This document shows positions 45,249 to 54,242 of a stretch of DNA of 64,000 nucleotides, piece after piece. The DNA comes from an uncultured Paludibacter sp. GTDB lineage: Bacteria > Bacteroidota > Bacteroidia > Bacteroidales > Paludibacteraceae. The position numbers were made by a program, and so were the translations under genes. Below the pieces are notes generated by a model, which did not search any database, was not told the DNA's origin, and was given only the letters and a program-made list of their open reading frames with translations. How positions within the stretch are numbered: position 1 is the stretch's first letter; every line of letters starts with the position of its first letter. The stretch lies in NCBI GenBank assembly GCA_937927845.1, contig CALFXE010000112.1:44523-108522 (forward strand), in the 5' to 3' direction.

Positions 45249-46022
45249 TTATGATCTTAAGAATGCATAAATTGTTTTTATAACCACCGTTTTATCATTG
45301 TCAGTTACAGTAACTTCTATAATACCTTTTGAATCAGGACTACCTATAAAAGATCTTTCTACGCTAGTTCCTAAAATATATGTTTCTCTCGTAAAGGCAT
45401 CTTCACTAAGAGCATATACTTCGAATGCTCCTGCCGGTACTTTTTCAAAGATAAAAACTCCATCTTCACCTGTTCTGACATCATCGAATGGTTGTTCTAC
45501 ACCTTTCTTCCTAATATATATTCTTTCTCCGGCAACACCGATTGTATCTTGTCTCAATGTTATTGTACCGGAATTATTGCTACTATAATATCTTGCTTTT
45601 AACTGACCTTTAATCTGATGTCTGCCAAGCATTTTACCGGAATGTATAAATATCTTATTTGCTTCTGCAATTCCTCCCTTGCTTATTGTTACTGTCTGTT
45701 CTACAGCTTCTTTTGGTCCGTCGGGATATTCACTATACGCAAACACAGAGTATGTACCTTTAGTCAAATATTTAAACTTGTAGAATCCATCAGATCCGGT
45801 ACGCATATCATCGCTATATGGTTTTTCATCACCATATTGAATGTACACACGAACTTCTGATGCAGGAATAGTATCAGTTTTAAAAGTATAATCGCCGTCG
45901 GGATGTAAAACATGGTATACATAACCTTGTACAGAGCCGGTTCCTCCCTCGCCTTCTTCACTTAAACAAGAAATAAAGAAAAAAGAGATTAAAGAAATAA
46001 TTAATAATTGTTTTGTTCTCAC
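45249..46022 (-). CDS. Lipoprotein with two Cna-B/carboxypeptidase-regulatory-like repeats
   Basis: 257 residues. It starts with GTG; no in-frame ATG lies near the signal peptide MRTKQLLIISLISFFFISC (lipobox FFISC). Two similar units follow: VRVYIQYGDEKPYSDDMRTGSDGFYKFKYLTKGTYSVFAYSE and ERIYIRKKGVEQPFDDVRTGEDGVFIFEKVPAGAFEVYALSE (given here as landmarks DDMRTGSDGFY and DDVRTGEDGVF). These are the prealbumin-like regulatory fold seen in many Bacteroidetes surface proteins. It is the first gene of the cassette, with a near-perfect promoter. A cell-surface structural or binding role is inferred. Confidence 0.72.
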   Translation of the reverse strand: MRTKQLLIISLISFFFISCLSEEGEGGTGSVQGYVYHVLHPDGDYTFKTDTIPASEVRVYIQYGDEKPYSDDMRTGSDGFYKFKYLTKGTYSVFAYSEYPDGPKEAVEQTVTISKGGIAEANKIFIHSGKMLGRHQIKGQLKARYYSSNNSGTITLRQDTIGVAGERIYIRKKGVEQPFDDVRTGEDGVFIFEKVPAGAFEVYALSEDAFTRETYILGTSVERSFIGSPDSKGIIEVTVTDNDKTVVIKTIYAFLRS

Positions 46023-46094
46023 AATAGGATTGATATTAAATAAGGATTAAATAAATAAATCACAAATAAAAAACTAATATTTTTTTACAACCGC

Positions 46095-46124
46095 CAAAGA
46101 TAGTTTTTTAAAAGAAACCAACAA
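46095..46124 (-). promoter_or_regulatory. Promoter of the Cna-like/VTC/DUF4956/DUF2490 cassette
   Basis: On the minus strand: TTG (46124-46122), 19-nt spacer, TATCTTTG (46102-46095). This equals the Bacteroidetes consensus TTTG-N19-21-TAnnTTTG. The leader would be about 70 nt. Confidence 0.75.
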
Positions 46125-46139
46125 AATTTTTGAGATTAT

Positions 46140-46919
46140 TTAATCTTTGTAAATATAGAAATAGATTAAGCCAACTAAACCTGAACCGCCAACTATGTTC
46201 CCTAAGGTTGCAGGTATTAAATTGTGGATAAAAAAATCGTACCATGTGACAGAAGCTCCATTGAAAATAGCAGCGGGTATAAAAAACATATTTGCTATGC
46301 TGTGCTCAAAGCCTATTGCAACAAAAGCCATAACCGGAAACCAGATGCCTAATATTTTACCGGTGATATCTTTTGATGCGTAGGCTAACCACATTGCCAA
46401 AGCTACTAACCAGTTGGCTCCGATTCCTTTTAAGAAAACTTGTAAAAAACTTGCTGATGTTTTTGAATCTGCAATATTATATATGGTTTCTAACCATGGT
46501 GATGATGAAAATATACCGGTAAGTGTAACCATAAAATAAGCTACGAAAATTGCTCCGATAAAATTCCCTGCATATACTAAAGTCCAGTTTCTTAATAGTA
46601 AGCCTACAGATATTTTTTTGCTCATAAGAGGCGGTATGAAATAAGCTGTGTTTCCTGTAAATAAATCAGCTCCGGCAATAGCACATAACATAAGACCGAT
46701 TGGGAAGGCTGCTCCCATTAAAAATTTTTGTATTCCTGGATTTGATTCTGCTATTCCGGGCACTCCTCCCCCAATTATAATTGCAAGCAACCCGCCGATA
46801 GCAATATAAGCACCTGCTAAAAATGCTAATACCAATGTTTTAGGAACAGACGTATATGCCTTAGATTTGGCAACATCGTTTACTATCTCAACTATTTGTT
46901 TGGGAGTATTATAGCTCAT
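46140..46919 (-). CDS. focA: Formate/nitrite transporter FocA
   Basis: 259 residues with six hydrophobic helices, among them LAFLAGAYIAIGGLLAIIIGG (in part), MGAAFPIGLMLCAIAGADLFTGN and NWLVALAMWLAYASKDITGK. The FTGN motif and the sequence GFEHSIANMFFIPAA, near residue 205, are typical of the FNT family (HSIAN-type gate with the central His). It exports formate made by the pyruvate formate-lyase encoded upstream, and may re-import it. It is the third gene of the operon, 55 nt after pflA. Confidence 0.95.
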   Translation of the reverse strand: MSYNTPKQIVEIVNDVAKSKAYTSVPKTLVLAFLAGAYIAIGGLLAIIIGGGVPGIAESNPGIQKFLMGAAFPIGLMLCAIAGADLFTGNTAYFIPPLMSKKISVGLLLRNWTLVYAGNFIGAIFVAYFMVTLTGIFSSSPWLETIYNIADSKTSASFLQVFLKGIGANWLVALAMWLAYASKDITGKILGIWFPVMAFVAIGFEHSIANMFFIPAAIFNGASVTWYDFFIHNLIPATLGNIVGGSGLVGLIYFYIYKD

Positions 46920-46974
46920 TATATGTTAAATTCTTATGGGATAACGTGAAAAGCAGATGAATAGTTTGATTATA

Positions 46975-47703
46975 TCAATTTACTATAACTTCTTTAATAT
47001 AAAGTTGAAAAATATCCTTTGCTTTTATTAACTGCTCAGCGGTATTTTGTTCTACATCTTCTAATTGATATTCCCAACCTAACGATTTATACTTGTGTTT
47101 GCCTAATTTGTGATATGGCTGTATTTCTATTTTTTGCACATTATCCATTGGTTGCAAAAACTGTCCTAATTTATGAAGGTCGTTTTCATTATCAGTATAA
47201 CCGGGCACTAAAACATATCTTGCCCATGTAGGTTTATTAATTTCTTGCAGATAATTGGCAAATTTTAATGTGGGAAGATTGGTCATACCTGTTATTTTCT
47301 TATGTGCTTCATCATTAATTTCTTTGAAATCAAGAAGTACCAAATCTGTGTATCTTAGTAATTCTTTTACTGAATCATTTAAATAACTGCCATTAGTATC
47401 TAAACAAGTATTGAAACCCTCATCTTTTAACAGCTTAAAATATGGAATTATTGCTTTTGCCTGCATTAAAGGCTCGCCTCCCGACATTGTAATCCCACCC
47501 TTTTTACCAAAGAAAGGTCTCTGACTTCGTGCTAATTTCATCAGCTCTTCATAGTCGTATAGTTTTGATTCTCCTGTAATATCTATGGTGTCGGGATTAG
47601 CACAATACAGACATTTGAAATTGCAACCCTGTAAAAATAATACCATTCGAACACCGGGACCATCAAAGGTCCCAAGTGATTCTACTGAATGTATTTTAAT
47701 CAT
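46975..47703 (-). CDS. pflA: Pyruvate formate-lyase activating enzyme
   Basis: 242 residues. Radical-SAM cluster C27-x3-C31-x2-C34 in FLQGCNFKCLYCANPD, GGITMSGGEPLMQ (SAM-binding GGE motif) and YVLVPGYTDNENDL. It uses SAM to place the glycyl radical on the lyase encoded 33 nt upstream. Length and motifs are normal. Confidence 0.97.
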   Translation of the reverse strand: MIKIHSVESLGTFDGPGVRMVLFLQGCNFKCLYCANPDTIDITGESKLYDYEELMKLARSQRPFFGKKGGITMSGGEPLMQAKAIIPYFKLLKDEGFNTCLDTNGSYLNDSVKELLRYTDLVLLDFKEINDEAHKKITGMTNLPTLKFANYLQEINKPTWARYVLVPGYTDNENDLHKLGQFLQPMDNVQKIEIQPYHKLGKHKYKSLGWEYQLEDVEQNTAEQLIKAKDIFQLYIKEVIVN

Positions 47704-47736
47704 TTAATGATGAATGAATTTGTACTTGTTCTGATA

Positions 47737-49956
47737 TTACATTGCCTCAAAGAAGCTTCTTGAGATAACTTCCAATTGTTGAGCGCGTGTCAATCTTACA
47801 AAATTTACAGCATATCCTGAAACTCGAATTGTTAATTGAGGATATTCTTCCGGTCGCTCCATCGCGTCTTCCAACATTTCTCTATTTAAAACATTCACAT
47901 TTAAGTGATGGGCATTTTTTGCGAAATAACCGTCCATTATACTTACTAAGTTCTCGCGCCTTTGTTCTTCAGTCGGACCTAATGTCTTAGGTACAATTGA
48001 AAAAGTGTTCGAGATACCATCCATAGAGTGTTCGTAATCTAATTTTGATACCGAACTCAATGAAGCTAAAGCACCGTGTGTATCGCGACCATGCATTGGG
48101 TTGGCACCGGGAGCAAATGGAACTCCTTTAGCGCGTCCATCGGGTGTAGCTCCGGTTTTCTGGCCGTAAACTACATTCGAGGTAATTGTCAATATACTTA
48201 ATGTAGGCTCCGCATTTTTGTATGTTGGCAAATCTTGAAGTAATGAATTGAAGTAAATCGGAATTTCTCTCGCGAAAATATCAACTCTATCATCATCATT
48301 ACCATAATATGGGAAAACGCCCTCAATTTTGAAATCTTTGGATAAGCCGTTCTCATCACGCACAACCGTTACTTTAGCATGCTTAATTGCTGAAAGCGAA
48401 TCAGCAACAATACTCAAACCTGCTGCTCCATATGCAAGATTAATACGTGGATTGGTATCGATAAATGCCATCTGAGCTTTCTCATAATAGTATTTATCGT
48501 GCATATAGTGAATAATATTCATTGCATCGGCATAAACACGTGATACTTCAGCCATAGTCAGTTTGAAATTATTCATAACTTCATCAAAATCAAGCATATC
48601 ACTTTTTAATGAAGGAATGCCTTTTACTACTTGCTTGCCGCTTATTTCGCATCGTCCGCCATTGATTGCAAGTAAAAGTGTCTTTGCAAGATTACAGCGA
48701 GCACCAAAAAACTGAATTTGCTTGCCAATTTCCTGATATGATACGCAACAGGCAATACCATAGTCATCGCTACATCTGCTACTTTGCATTAAATCATCAT
48801 TCTCATATTGTATTGATGATGTATCGATAGAGACTTTCGCACAAAATTCTTTGAAGTTCTCAGGTAATCTTTGCGACCAAAGCACTGTCATATTTGGTTC
48901 CGGCGACGGACCAAGATTATATAATGTCTGTAAAAACCGGAATGAAGTCTTTGTTACTTTATGTCGACCATCAGCCATTGTTCCTCCAATAGATTCTGTC
49001 ACCCATGTTGGGTCGCCTGCAAATATTTCATTATATGCTGCCATACGTAAATGGCGAACCATACGCAATTTCATTACAAACTGGTCGATTAACTCCTGAG
49101 CATATTCTTCGGTAATCTTTCCTTCTGCTATATCTTTTTCGATATAAATATCAAGGAAAGATGACACATTTCCTAATGACATTGCTGCTCCATCTTGCTC
49201 TTTTACAGCGGCTAAGTAAGCCATATACACCCACTGAACAGCTTCCTGAGCATTTTCAGCAGGACGTGTAAGATCTAATCCGTAAATCTCGCCTAATGTT
49301 TCAACATCTTTTAAGGCTTTGATTTGTTCCGCAACTTCTTCACGCAATCTTATGCGATCGTCTGTCATCGGACCGTTATAGATAAGCAAGTCATTTTGTT
49401 TGCCTTCGATTAATTTTGTTGTGCCGTAAAGAGCTAAACGTCTATAATCACCGATAATTCTTCCCCGAGCATAATTATCAGGCAAACCAGTTAAAATACC
49501 CAGCGAACGGAATGTCCTAATTTCTTGATTGTAAACATCAAACACTCCATCGTTATGAGTCTTGGCGTATTTAGTGAAAATCTCTTTTACCACAGGTGAA
49601 ATCTCAACGCCATTTTCAGAACATGCTTTCTCTACGACTGATATACCGCCGTAGGGTTTCATAGCACGTCTGAGTAATTCGTCTGTTTGCAAACCAACAA
49701 TAATCTCTTTGTCACGTGCAATGTATCCTGCTGCATGTGAAGTAATTGTAGAAACTAATTCGTTGTCGATCGATCTTACGCCGTTATTTGCTCGTTCTTC
49801 TTTTATTGCATCCAAACAAATTTTCCAAAGTTCTTTTGTTGTTACTGACGCACCATATAAAAAGGAATCGTCGCCATCATAGGGAGAGATATTTTTAGTT
49901 ACAAAATCTCGAACATTAATCTCTTTTTCCCAAATACCTGATTTAAATGTAGCCAT
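47737..49956 (-). CDS. pflB: Pyruvate formate-lyase (formate acetyltransferase)
   Basis: 739 residues. Adjacent cysteines Cys403-Cys404 in [13 protein letters not shown] and the radical glycine Gly714 in RVSGYAVNF are both in place. Converts pyruvate and CoA to acetyl-CoA and formate under anoxic conditions. First gene of a pflB-pflA-focA operon. Cytoplasmic. This gene marks the organism as a mixed-acid fermenter. A -7 box at 50145-50152 suggests a leader of about 180 nt that contains a repeat block. Confidence 0.98.
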   Translation of the reverse strand: MATFKSGIWEKEINVRDFVTKNISPYDGDDSFLYGASVTTKELWKICLDAIKEERANNGVRSIDNELVSTITSHAAGYIARDKEIIVGLQTDELLRRAMKPYGGISVVEKACSENGVEISPVVKEIFTKYAKTHNDGVFDVYNQEIRTFRSLGILTGLPDNYARGRIIGDYRRLALYGTTKLIEGKQNDLLIYNGPMTDDRIRLREEVAEQIKALKDVETLGEIYGLDLTRPAENAQEAVQWVYMAYLAAVKEQDGAAMSLGNVSSFLDIYIEKDIAEGKITEEYAQELIDQFVMKLRMVRHLRMAAYNEIFAGDPTWVTESIGGTMADGRHKVTKTSFRFLQTLYNLGPSPEPNMTVLWSQRLPENFKEFCAKVSIDTSSIQYENDDLMQSSRCSDDYGIACCVSYQEIGKQIQFFGARCNLAKTLLLAINGGRCEISGKQVVKGIPSLKSDMLDFDEVMNNFKLTMAEVSRVYADAMNIIHYMHDKYYYEKAQMAFIDTNPRINLAYGAAGLSIVADSLSAIKHAKVTVVRDENGLSKDFKIEGVFPYYGNDDDRVDIFAREIPIYFNSLLQDLPTYKNAEPTLSILTITSNVVYGQKTGATPDGRAKGVPFAPGANPMHGRDTHGALASLSSVSKLDYEHSMDGISNTFSIVPKTLGPTEEQRRENLVSIMDGYFAKNAHHLNVNVLNREMLEDAMERPEEYPQLTIRVSGYAVNFVRLTRAQQLEVISRSFFEAM

Positions 49957-49985
49957 TGAAAACTAAACTAAAAAATTATTATTTA

Positions 49986-50100
49986 TTGTCTATAGTCTAT
50001 GGTCAATAAGTTTTGAGTTCTGAGTTAAAGCTAACTATTGACTCACAACTCTCCACACTCCATACTCTAAACTCCTCACTCCATACTCTAAACTATTTAC
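49986..50100. repeat. Degenerate short-period repeat block in the pflB leader
   Basis: The 361-nt gap 49957-50317 holds gtctatagtctatggtcaat, a run of gagttctgagtt-like units, and two copies of CACTCCATACTCTAAACT at 50056 and 50077 (21-nt period). The first part matches, in inverted form, the end of the block at 57720-57905. The remainder of the gap contains the pflB -7 box and no other clear element; a sodB promoter could not be placed with confidence. Confidence 0.7.
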
Positions 50101-50144
50101 TATCAAAAAACATGTTGTAAAACATATATTTCTGAAATTCGCTG

Positions 50145-50152
50145 CAAAGATA
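50145..50152 (-). promoter_or_regulatory. -7 box of the pflB promoter
   Basis: TATCTTTG on the minus strand, a perfect TAnnTTTG. No TTG is found at the usual -33 distance, so an activator or weak -33 is likely. Confidence 0.5.
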
Positions 50153-50317
50153 ATACAAAAAAGCACATATACAGCATAATTAAAGAAATATTTCCATAAT
50201 TCTTTTTTGTATAGAGTTTATCAATAAAAGTATTGATTTTTTCAACAGAACAGAATAGCGATCAATTATGTTTTAAGTACACAAGAACAAGAATATTAAT
50301 TTTTAAAAAATATCATT

Positions 50318-50893
50318 ATGAAATTTGAACTTCCAAAACTTCCGTATGAAACAGGTGCATTAGAACCTGTAATTGGTAAACAAACTGTTGAATTGCATTA
50401 TGGAAAACATTTCCAGGCATATATTACCAATTTAAACAATCTTATTGCCGGTACAAAATATGAAAATATGGATTTGGTAGATATAGTTAAGCAAAGTGAC
50501 GGACCATTGTTCAACAATGCAGGTCAGGCTTTGAATCACAATATTTACTTTTTATCATTTTCTCCTAATGGAGGAGGTGCACCATCGGGTAAATTAGCTG
50601 ATGCAATTAACAGAGACTTTGGTGATTTTGAGAATTTCAAGAAAGAATTTGGTGCAGCAGCAGTGTCTGTTTTTGGTTCAGGTTGGGCTTGGCTTGCAAA
50701 AGATGCAAATGGTAAATTGACGATTGAAAAAGAACCTAATGGCAGTAATCCTGTTGTGAAGGGCTTAGAGCCTCTTCTCGGTTTTGATGTATGGGAACAT
50801 GCGTACTATCTTGATTATCAAAATCGCAGACCTGATCATGTTAATGCATTGTGGAATATAATAGATTGGAAAGCTGTTGAAGCAAGGTATTAA
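50318..50893 (+). CDS. sodB: Iron/manganese superoxide dismutase
   Basis: 191 residues, cytoplasmic. The metal ligand His27 in ELHYGKHFQAYI, the second His in LNHNIYFLSF, and the block DVWEHAYYLDYQNRRPDHVN with the third and fourth ligands are present. Bacteroidetes enzymes of this type are often cambialistic or iron-type; the metal cannot be decided from the sequence. It is a single gene between repeat-rich gaps. Protects an anaerobe against oxygen exposure. Confidence 0.96.
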   Translation: MKFELPKLPYETGALEPVIGKQTVELHYGKHFQAYITNLNNLIAGTKYENMDLVDIVKQSDGPLFNNAGQALNHNIYFLSFSPNGGGAPSGKLADAINRDFGDFENFKKEFGAAAVSVFGSGWAWLAKDANGKLTIEKEPNGSNPVVKGLEPLLGFDVWEHAYYLDYQNRRPDHVNALWNIIDWKAVEARY

Positions 50894-50949
50894 TAATGTG
50901 CTAATGTGCTAATATGCCAATGTACTAATGTGTTGATATGTTGATGCAA
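50894..50949 (+). repeat. Seven degenerate tandem 8-mers after sodB
   Basis: Starting right after the sodB stop: TAATGTGC, TAATGTGC, TAATATGC, CAATGTAC, TAATGTGT, TGATATGT, TGATGCAA. Looser copies (ttgctaatcc, ttagcaag) continue to about 50990. The rest of the gap to 51079 is AT-rich without a recognisable element. Confidence 0.85.
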
Positions 50950-51079
50950 TAAAATGTTGATTTGCTAATCCTGATAAATTAGAGTTAGCAAGTTGGCATA
51001 TTGATATTTTTTTCTTTCAAATATAATTTTTTGAAAATATATGCGTTATTAAATCAGAAACAAAAATTAATTGTAGCCT

Positions 51080-51262
51080 ATGCATAAAACCATTACTCAT
51101 TTAAACAAAACTGATTTAATTAACTCAACTAATTTACCTAAAAACTTTTCTCAAAAAATGCAGCCTTCAGAAACGACAATTAATAATATATTAAGATTCG
51201 CTGCAAATTATAGAGTACAGAAAATCAGTCAGAACGAATTTGTAGAAATTACATTAAGTTGA
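51080..51262 (+). CDS. Small conserved-looking protein of 60 residues, function unknown
   Basis: Basic and polar, no signal peptide or membrane segment: HLNKTDLINSTNLPKNFSQKMQ, then SETTINNILRFAANYRVQKI, likely one helix, ending EFVEITLS. The open frame is followed 11 nt later by a good terminator, which supports a real gene. The short size makes the call uncertain. No function can be assigned. Confidence 0.6.
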   Translation: MHKTITHLNKTDLINSTNLPKNFSQKMQPSETTINNILRFAANYRVQKISQNEFVEITLS

Positions 51263-51271
51263 ATCAAAACG

Positions 51272-51304
51272 AAGACTTCCTGAAATTTAGGGAGTCTTTT
51301 TTTT
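51272..51304 (+). terminator. Rho-independent terminator after the 60-residue gene
   Basis: GACTTCCT (51274-51281) pairs with AGGGAGTC (51289-51296), with extra A-T pairs at the base, followed by eight T residues. Confidence 0.85.
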
Positions 51305-51349
51305 ATATATGAGTTATTTAATAAATATGGTAAAAAAGATAAATTTGAC

Positions 51350-51357
51350 TATTTTTG
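51350..51357 (+). promoter_or_regulatory. Likely -7 box of the rpe promoter
   Basis: TATTTTTG fits TAnnTTTG and lies 18 nt before the rpe start codon. No -33 TTG at the right distance. Confidence 0.45.
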
Positions 51358-51375
51358 TTCTCTAATTTTAAACGT

Positions 51376-52026
51376 ATGAAAAGAATTATATCCCCATCCG
51401 TACTTGCTGCTGATTTTAGCAATTTGAAATCTGCATGTGAAATGATAAATAGAAGTGATGCCGAATGGTTTCATATTGATGTTATGGATGGAGTGTTTGT
51501 ACCAAATATTTCTTTTGGTTTTCCTGTACTTGAAGCTATAAAAAAGCATTGTACGAAGTTTATTGACGTACATATTATGATAGTGCATCCGGAAAAATAT
51601 GTTAAACGATTTGCTGAAGCCGGTGCTCAAATGCTTACATTTCATTATGAAGCAGCGGAAAATCCGGATGAAGTGATTGAACTTATCCGGCAGCAAGGAA
51701 TAAAAGTTGGTATCACCATAAATCCTGATATTCCGGTTGAATCGCTTAAACCATATATCGATAAGGTTGATATGGTATTGTTGATGAGTGTTTTTGCCGG
51801 TTATGGCGGTCAGAGTTTTATTGAAGAAACTTATGAACGTTTGAAAACACTGAAGAAAATGATAGATGATCTTAATCCTAAATGCTTAATTGAAATCGAT
51901 GGCGGTGTTTCTATTCGTAACTCAAAGCAGCTTTTTGATGCAGGCGCAAATGTTTTAGTTGCCGGTAGTGCTGTCTTTAATGCTGCTGACCCTATGCAAA
52001 TGATAAAAAATATGCTAAATTCCTAA
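51376..52026 (+). CDS. rpe: Ribulose-phosphate 3-epimerase
   Basis: 216 residues from the ATG at 51376; the seven residues before it would start with TTG and overlap the -7 box. TIM barrel with SPSVLAADFSNL, HIDVMDGVFVPNISFG (metal and substrate residues), DVHIMI, MSVFAGYGGQSFIEET and IDGGVS with VAGSAVF near the end. Interconverts ribulose 5-phosphate and xylulose 5-phosphate in the pentose phosphate pathway. Cytoplasmic. Confidence 0.97.
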   Translation: MKRIISPSVLAADFSNLKSACEMINRSDAEWFHIDVMDGVFVPNISFGFPVLEAIKKHCTKFIDVHIMIVHPEKYVKRFAEAGAQMLTFHYEAAENPDEVIELIRQQGIKVGITINPDIPVESLKPYIDKVDMVLLMSVFAGYGGQSFIEETYERLKTLKKMIDDLNPKCLIEIDGGVSIRNSKQLFDAGANVLVAGSAVFNAADPMQMIKNMLNS

Positions 52027-52028
52027 TA

Positions 52029-52125
52029 AAGAATGGAACGCTGATGACGCTGATTTAAAAATGCTGATTTAAACTATCTGTATTAATTCGCGCTGCTTGC
52101 ATCCGCTTTATCTGTGTGCCAATAT
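52029..52125. repeat. Dispersed intergenic repeat (ATGGAACGCTGATGACGC type)
   Basis: Starts just after the rpe stop with gaatggaacgctgatgacgc, then further gctgat units and the end gtgccaatataaaa. It is related to the blocks at 57752 and 59238, which begin ATGG(A/T)ACGC-N-GATGAC and end GTGCCAATA. Confidence 0.75.
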
Positions 52126-52142
52126 AAAAATAATGTTTGTTT

Positions 52143-54188
52143 ATGAATTTCTTTCAACGCACACCTTTTCTAAGGTTATTACTATCATTAATCTCAGGCA
52201 TAGTAGTTTTTCAATATATCAAGTTTGGTTGTTTGATGAAACTGACTTTACTACTGTTTGTAATTTTACTGACACTTACCGCATTCTTATTAAAAAAGAC
52301 AAAATATGCATATAAATTTCGTTGGCTATTCGGTGTAGGCATATTAATCCTTTTCTTCCTTATAGGCTATGTTGTCTCAGAAATAAAACAGAAAAAAACT
52401 GATTTTCCGTATATTAACCAAAAAGAACTATTTGTAGTAGACATTCAAGAAAGACCTTTAATAAAACCGAATTCTATAGTTTGTCAAGTACAGGTAAATG
52501 GATTTAAAACCGATACACAATTTGTAAAAATATCTTCAAAAGCACTTATTTATGTATCGAAAGATAGTTTAAGTCTTAATCTAAAAAAAGGTGATATATT
52601 ATCTATAAAAACCACATTTCAAAATCCACCTAAATCCCTCAATCCTGAAGGTTTTGATTATGACAAGTTTTTATTTAGGAAAGGTATAGCTGCTACAGCT
52701 TTTGTCAGACAAAATGAATGGCGACTTTTATTTAACAATCAGACTTTTTCCATTGTTGCTTTGGCTGAAACTTGGAGAGATAGACTGCTTTCCATTTATC
52801 AAAAACTCAATCTTCCTAATGATCAGTTTGCCGTTCTGGCAGCTCTTACTCTTGGTTATAAAGATGCACTTGAACCTGATGTTGCGGAAAATTACAGTCA
52901 TTCCGGTGCAATGCATATTTTAGCTGTAAGTGGTTTGCATGTTGGTGTCGTCTTTTGGATATTCCAAACAGTATTTACCTTTTTGTTTAAAAAGCTTAGA
53001 TATAAGTATTTAAGCACTGTTTTTACCATTTGCGCACTTTGGTTATACGCTTTTATTACAGGATTGCCTCCTTCGGTGATAAGGGCTACAACAATGTTTT
53101 CTTTGGTTAGTGTAGGAACCTCTATCGGAAGGAAAGCTCAAATATACAACACTATATCTGTCTCGGCTTTTATGATTTTGTTATGGAATTCTAATATACT
53201 ATTCGATGTAGGATTTCAGTTAAGTTATGCTGCTGTTATTGGTATAGTGTATTTACAACCTAAAATATCTTCTCTTATCTACCTGAAACACAAATGGATG
53301 AAATGGTGGTGGGATCTTACTGCCGTATCGTTAGCTGCTCAAATAACCACTCTACCCCTCTCGATTTATTATTTTAGTCAGTTCCCCAATTACTTTCTTT
53401 TATCAAATTATATCGCTATTCCTTTGGCAACATTTATCATTTATATTGCTGTTGCTTATTTAGTTTTGTCTCCTGTTCTCTTTCTGGCTTATATTCCTGC
53501 TTTATTGCTTAAAGTATTTTTACGAGTTCTGAATCTCTCCATTGCTTTTATTCATGATTTACCTAATGCAATTTCAATGTGGTATATCAGTGGTTTTCAG
53601 GTGTTTTTACTTTTTACTCTCCTTTTGTTTTTTGTAATTTATATGGATAATAGAAAATATTGGTCGATTTTTACCTTTATATTTATTATTCTCTTTTTTG
53701 TGTGTAATATATCTTTCATTAATCTGAAATCTTATAATATTAATCGTATGATTGTTTTTGCTGATAATAAGAACTCTCATATAAACATAATCTCTAATCG
53801 AAATAATATTGTTTTTACCACAGATAGTATTGTATCGAAAAAGAGTTTTCAGAAATATTGGGGACTTAATCATTTGAAAAGTGCTAATTATATCAATCAA
53901 GTTAATAGTAGAATGTTGACAATCAATGATAAAAGGATTTTCATACTAACTGATGACAGTTTAAATCGTATGACAGCTATTGAACCTATAAATGTTGATT
54001 TTCTAATTATTGGTAATGCTATTAAAGTGAATGCGAAACAAATTATAAGTTGTGTAAATCCTAAAACTTGCATTGTAGATAGTAGTATTTCATCATGGTA
54101 TACTGATAATATTAAAGAAATATGTACAAAAAATGGGATAGAGTTTTATTCTGTGGCTGAACATGGTGCGTATGTATATGATTTTTAA
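52143..54188 (+). CDS. comEC: ComEC/Rec2-family DNA uptake channel
   Basis: 681 residues from the ATG at 52143. Two N-terminal membrane helices, a DUF4131-like extracytoplasmic domain (about 60-210, with PPKSLNPEGFDYDKFLFRKGIAATAF), then the competence domain with many helices (about 225-500, HSGAMHILAVSGLHVGVV and FITGLPPSVIRATTMF). The C-terminal about 150 residues do not show the HxHxDH motif of the metallo-beta-lactamase domain found in longer ComEC proteins, as is common in this phylum. Transports single-stranded DNA into the cytoplasm during transformation. Confidence 0.92.
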   Translation: MNFFQRTPFLRLLLSLISGIVVFQYIKFGCLMKLTLLLFVILLTLTAFLLKKTKYAYKFRWLFGVGILILFFLIGYVVSEIKQKKTDFPYINQKELFVVDIQERPLIKPNSIVCQVQVNGFKTDTQFVKISSKALIYVSKDSLSLNLKKGDILSIKTTFQNPPKSLNPEGFDYDKFLFRKGIAATAFVRQNEWRLLFNNQTFSIVALAETWRDRLLSIYQKLNLPNDQFAVLAALTLGYKDALEPDVAENYSHSGAMHILAVSGLHVGVVFWIFQTVFTFLFKKLRYKYLSTVFTICALWLYAFITGLPPSVIRATTMFSLVSVGTSIGRKAQIYNTISVSAFMILLWNSNILFDVGFQLSYAAVIGIVYLQPKISSLIYLKHKWMKWWWDLTAVSLAAQITTLPLSIYYFSQFPNYFLLSNYIAIPLATFIIYIAVAYLVLSPVLFLAYIPALLLKVFLRVLNLSIAFIHDLPNAISMWYISGFQVFLLFTLLLFFVIYMDNRKYWSIFTFIFIILFFVCNISFINLKSYNINRMIVFADNKNSHINIISNRNNIVFTTDSIVSKKSFQKYWGLNHLKSANYINQVNSRMLTINDKRIFILTDDSLNRMTAIEPINVDFLIIGNAIKVNAKQIISCVNPKTCIVDSSISSWYTDNIKEICTKNGIEFYSVAEHGAYVYDF

Positions 54189-54213
54189 TTAAAGTAATCT
54201 CATTATTTTTTGT

Positions 54214-54221
54214 TATTTTTG
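54214..54221 (+). promoter_or_regulatory. Likely -7 box of the DHH phosphoesterase gene
   Basis: TATTTTTG fits TAnnTTTG and lies 21 nt before the ATG at 54243, just after the comEC stop. No -33 TTG seen. Confidence 0.4.
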
Positions 54222-54242
54222 TGCCCGATTAAGTTATATAAA

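Noticed and set aside
50894..50990. CRISPR-like array after sodB
   Set aside because: Units are 8 nt and degenerate with no spacers and no cas genes.
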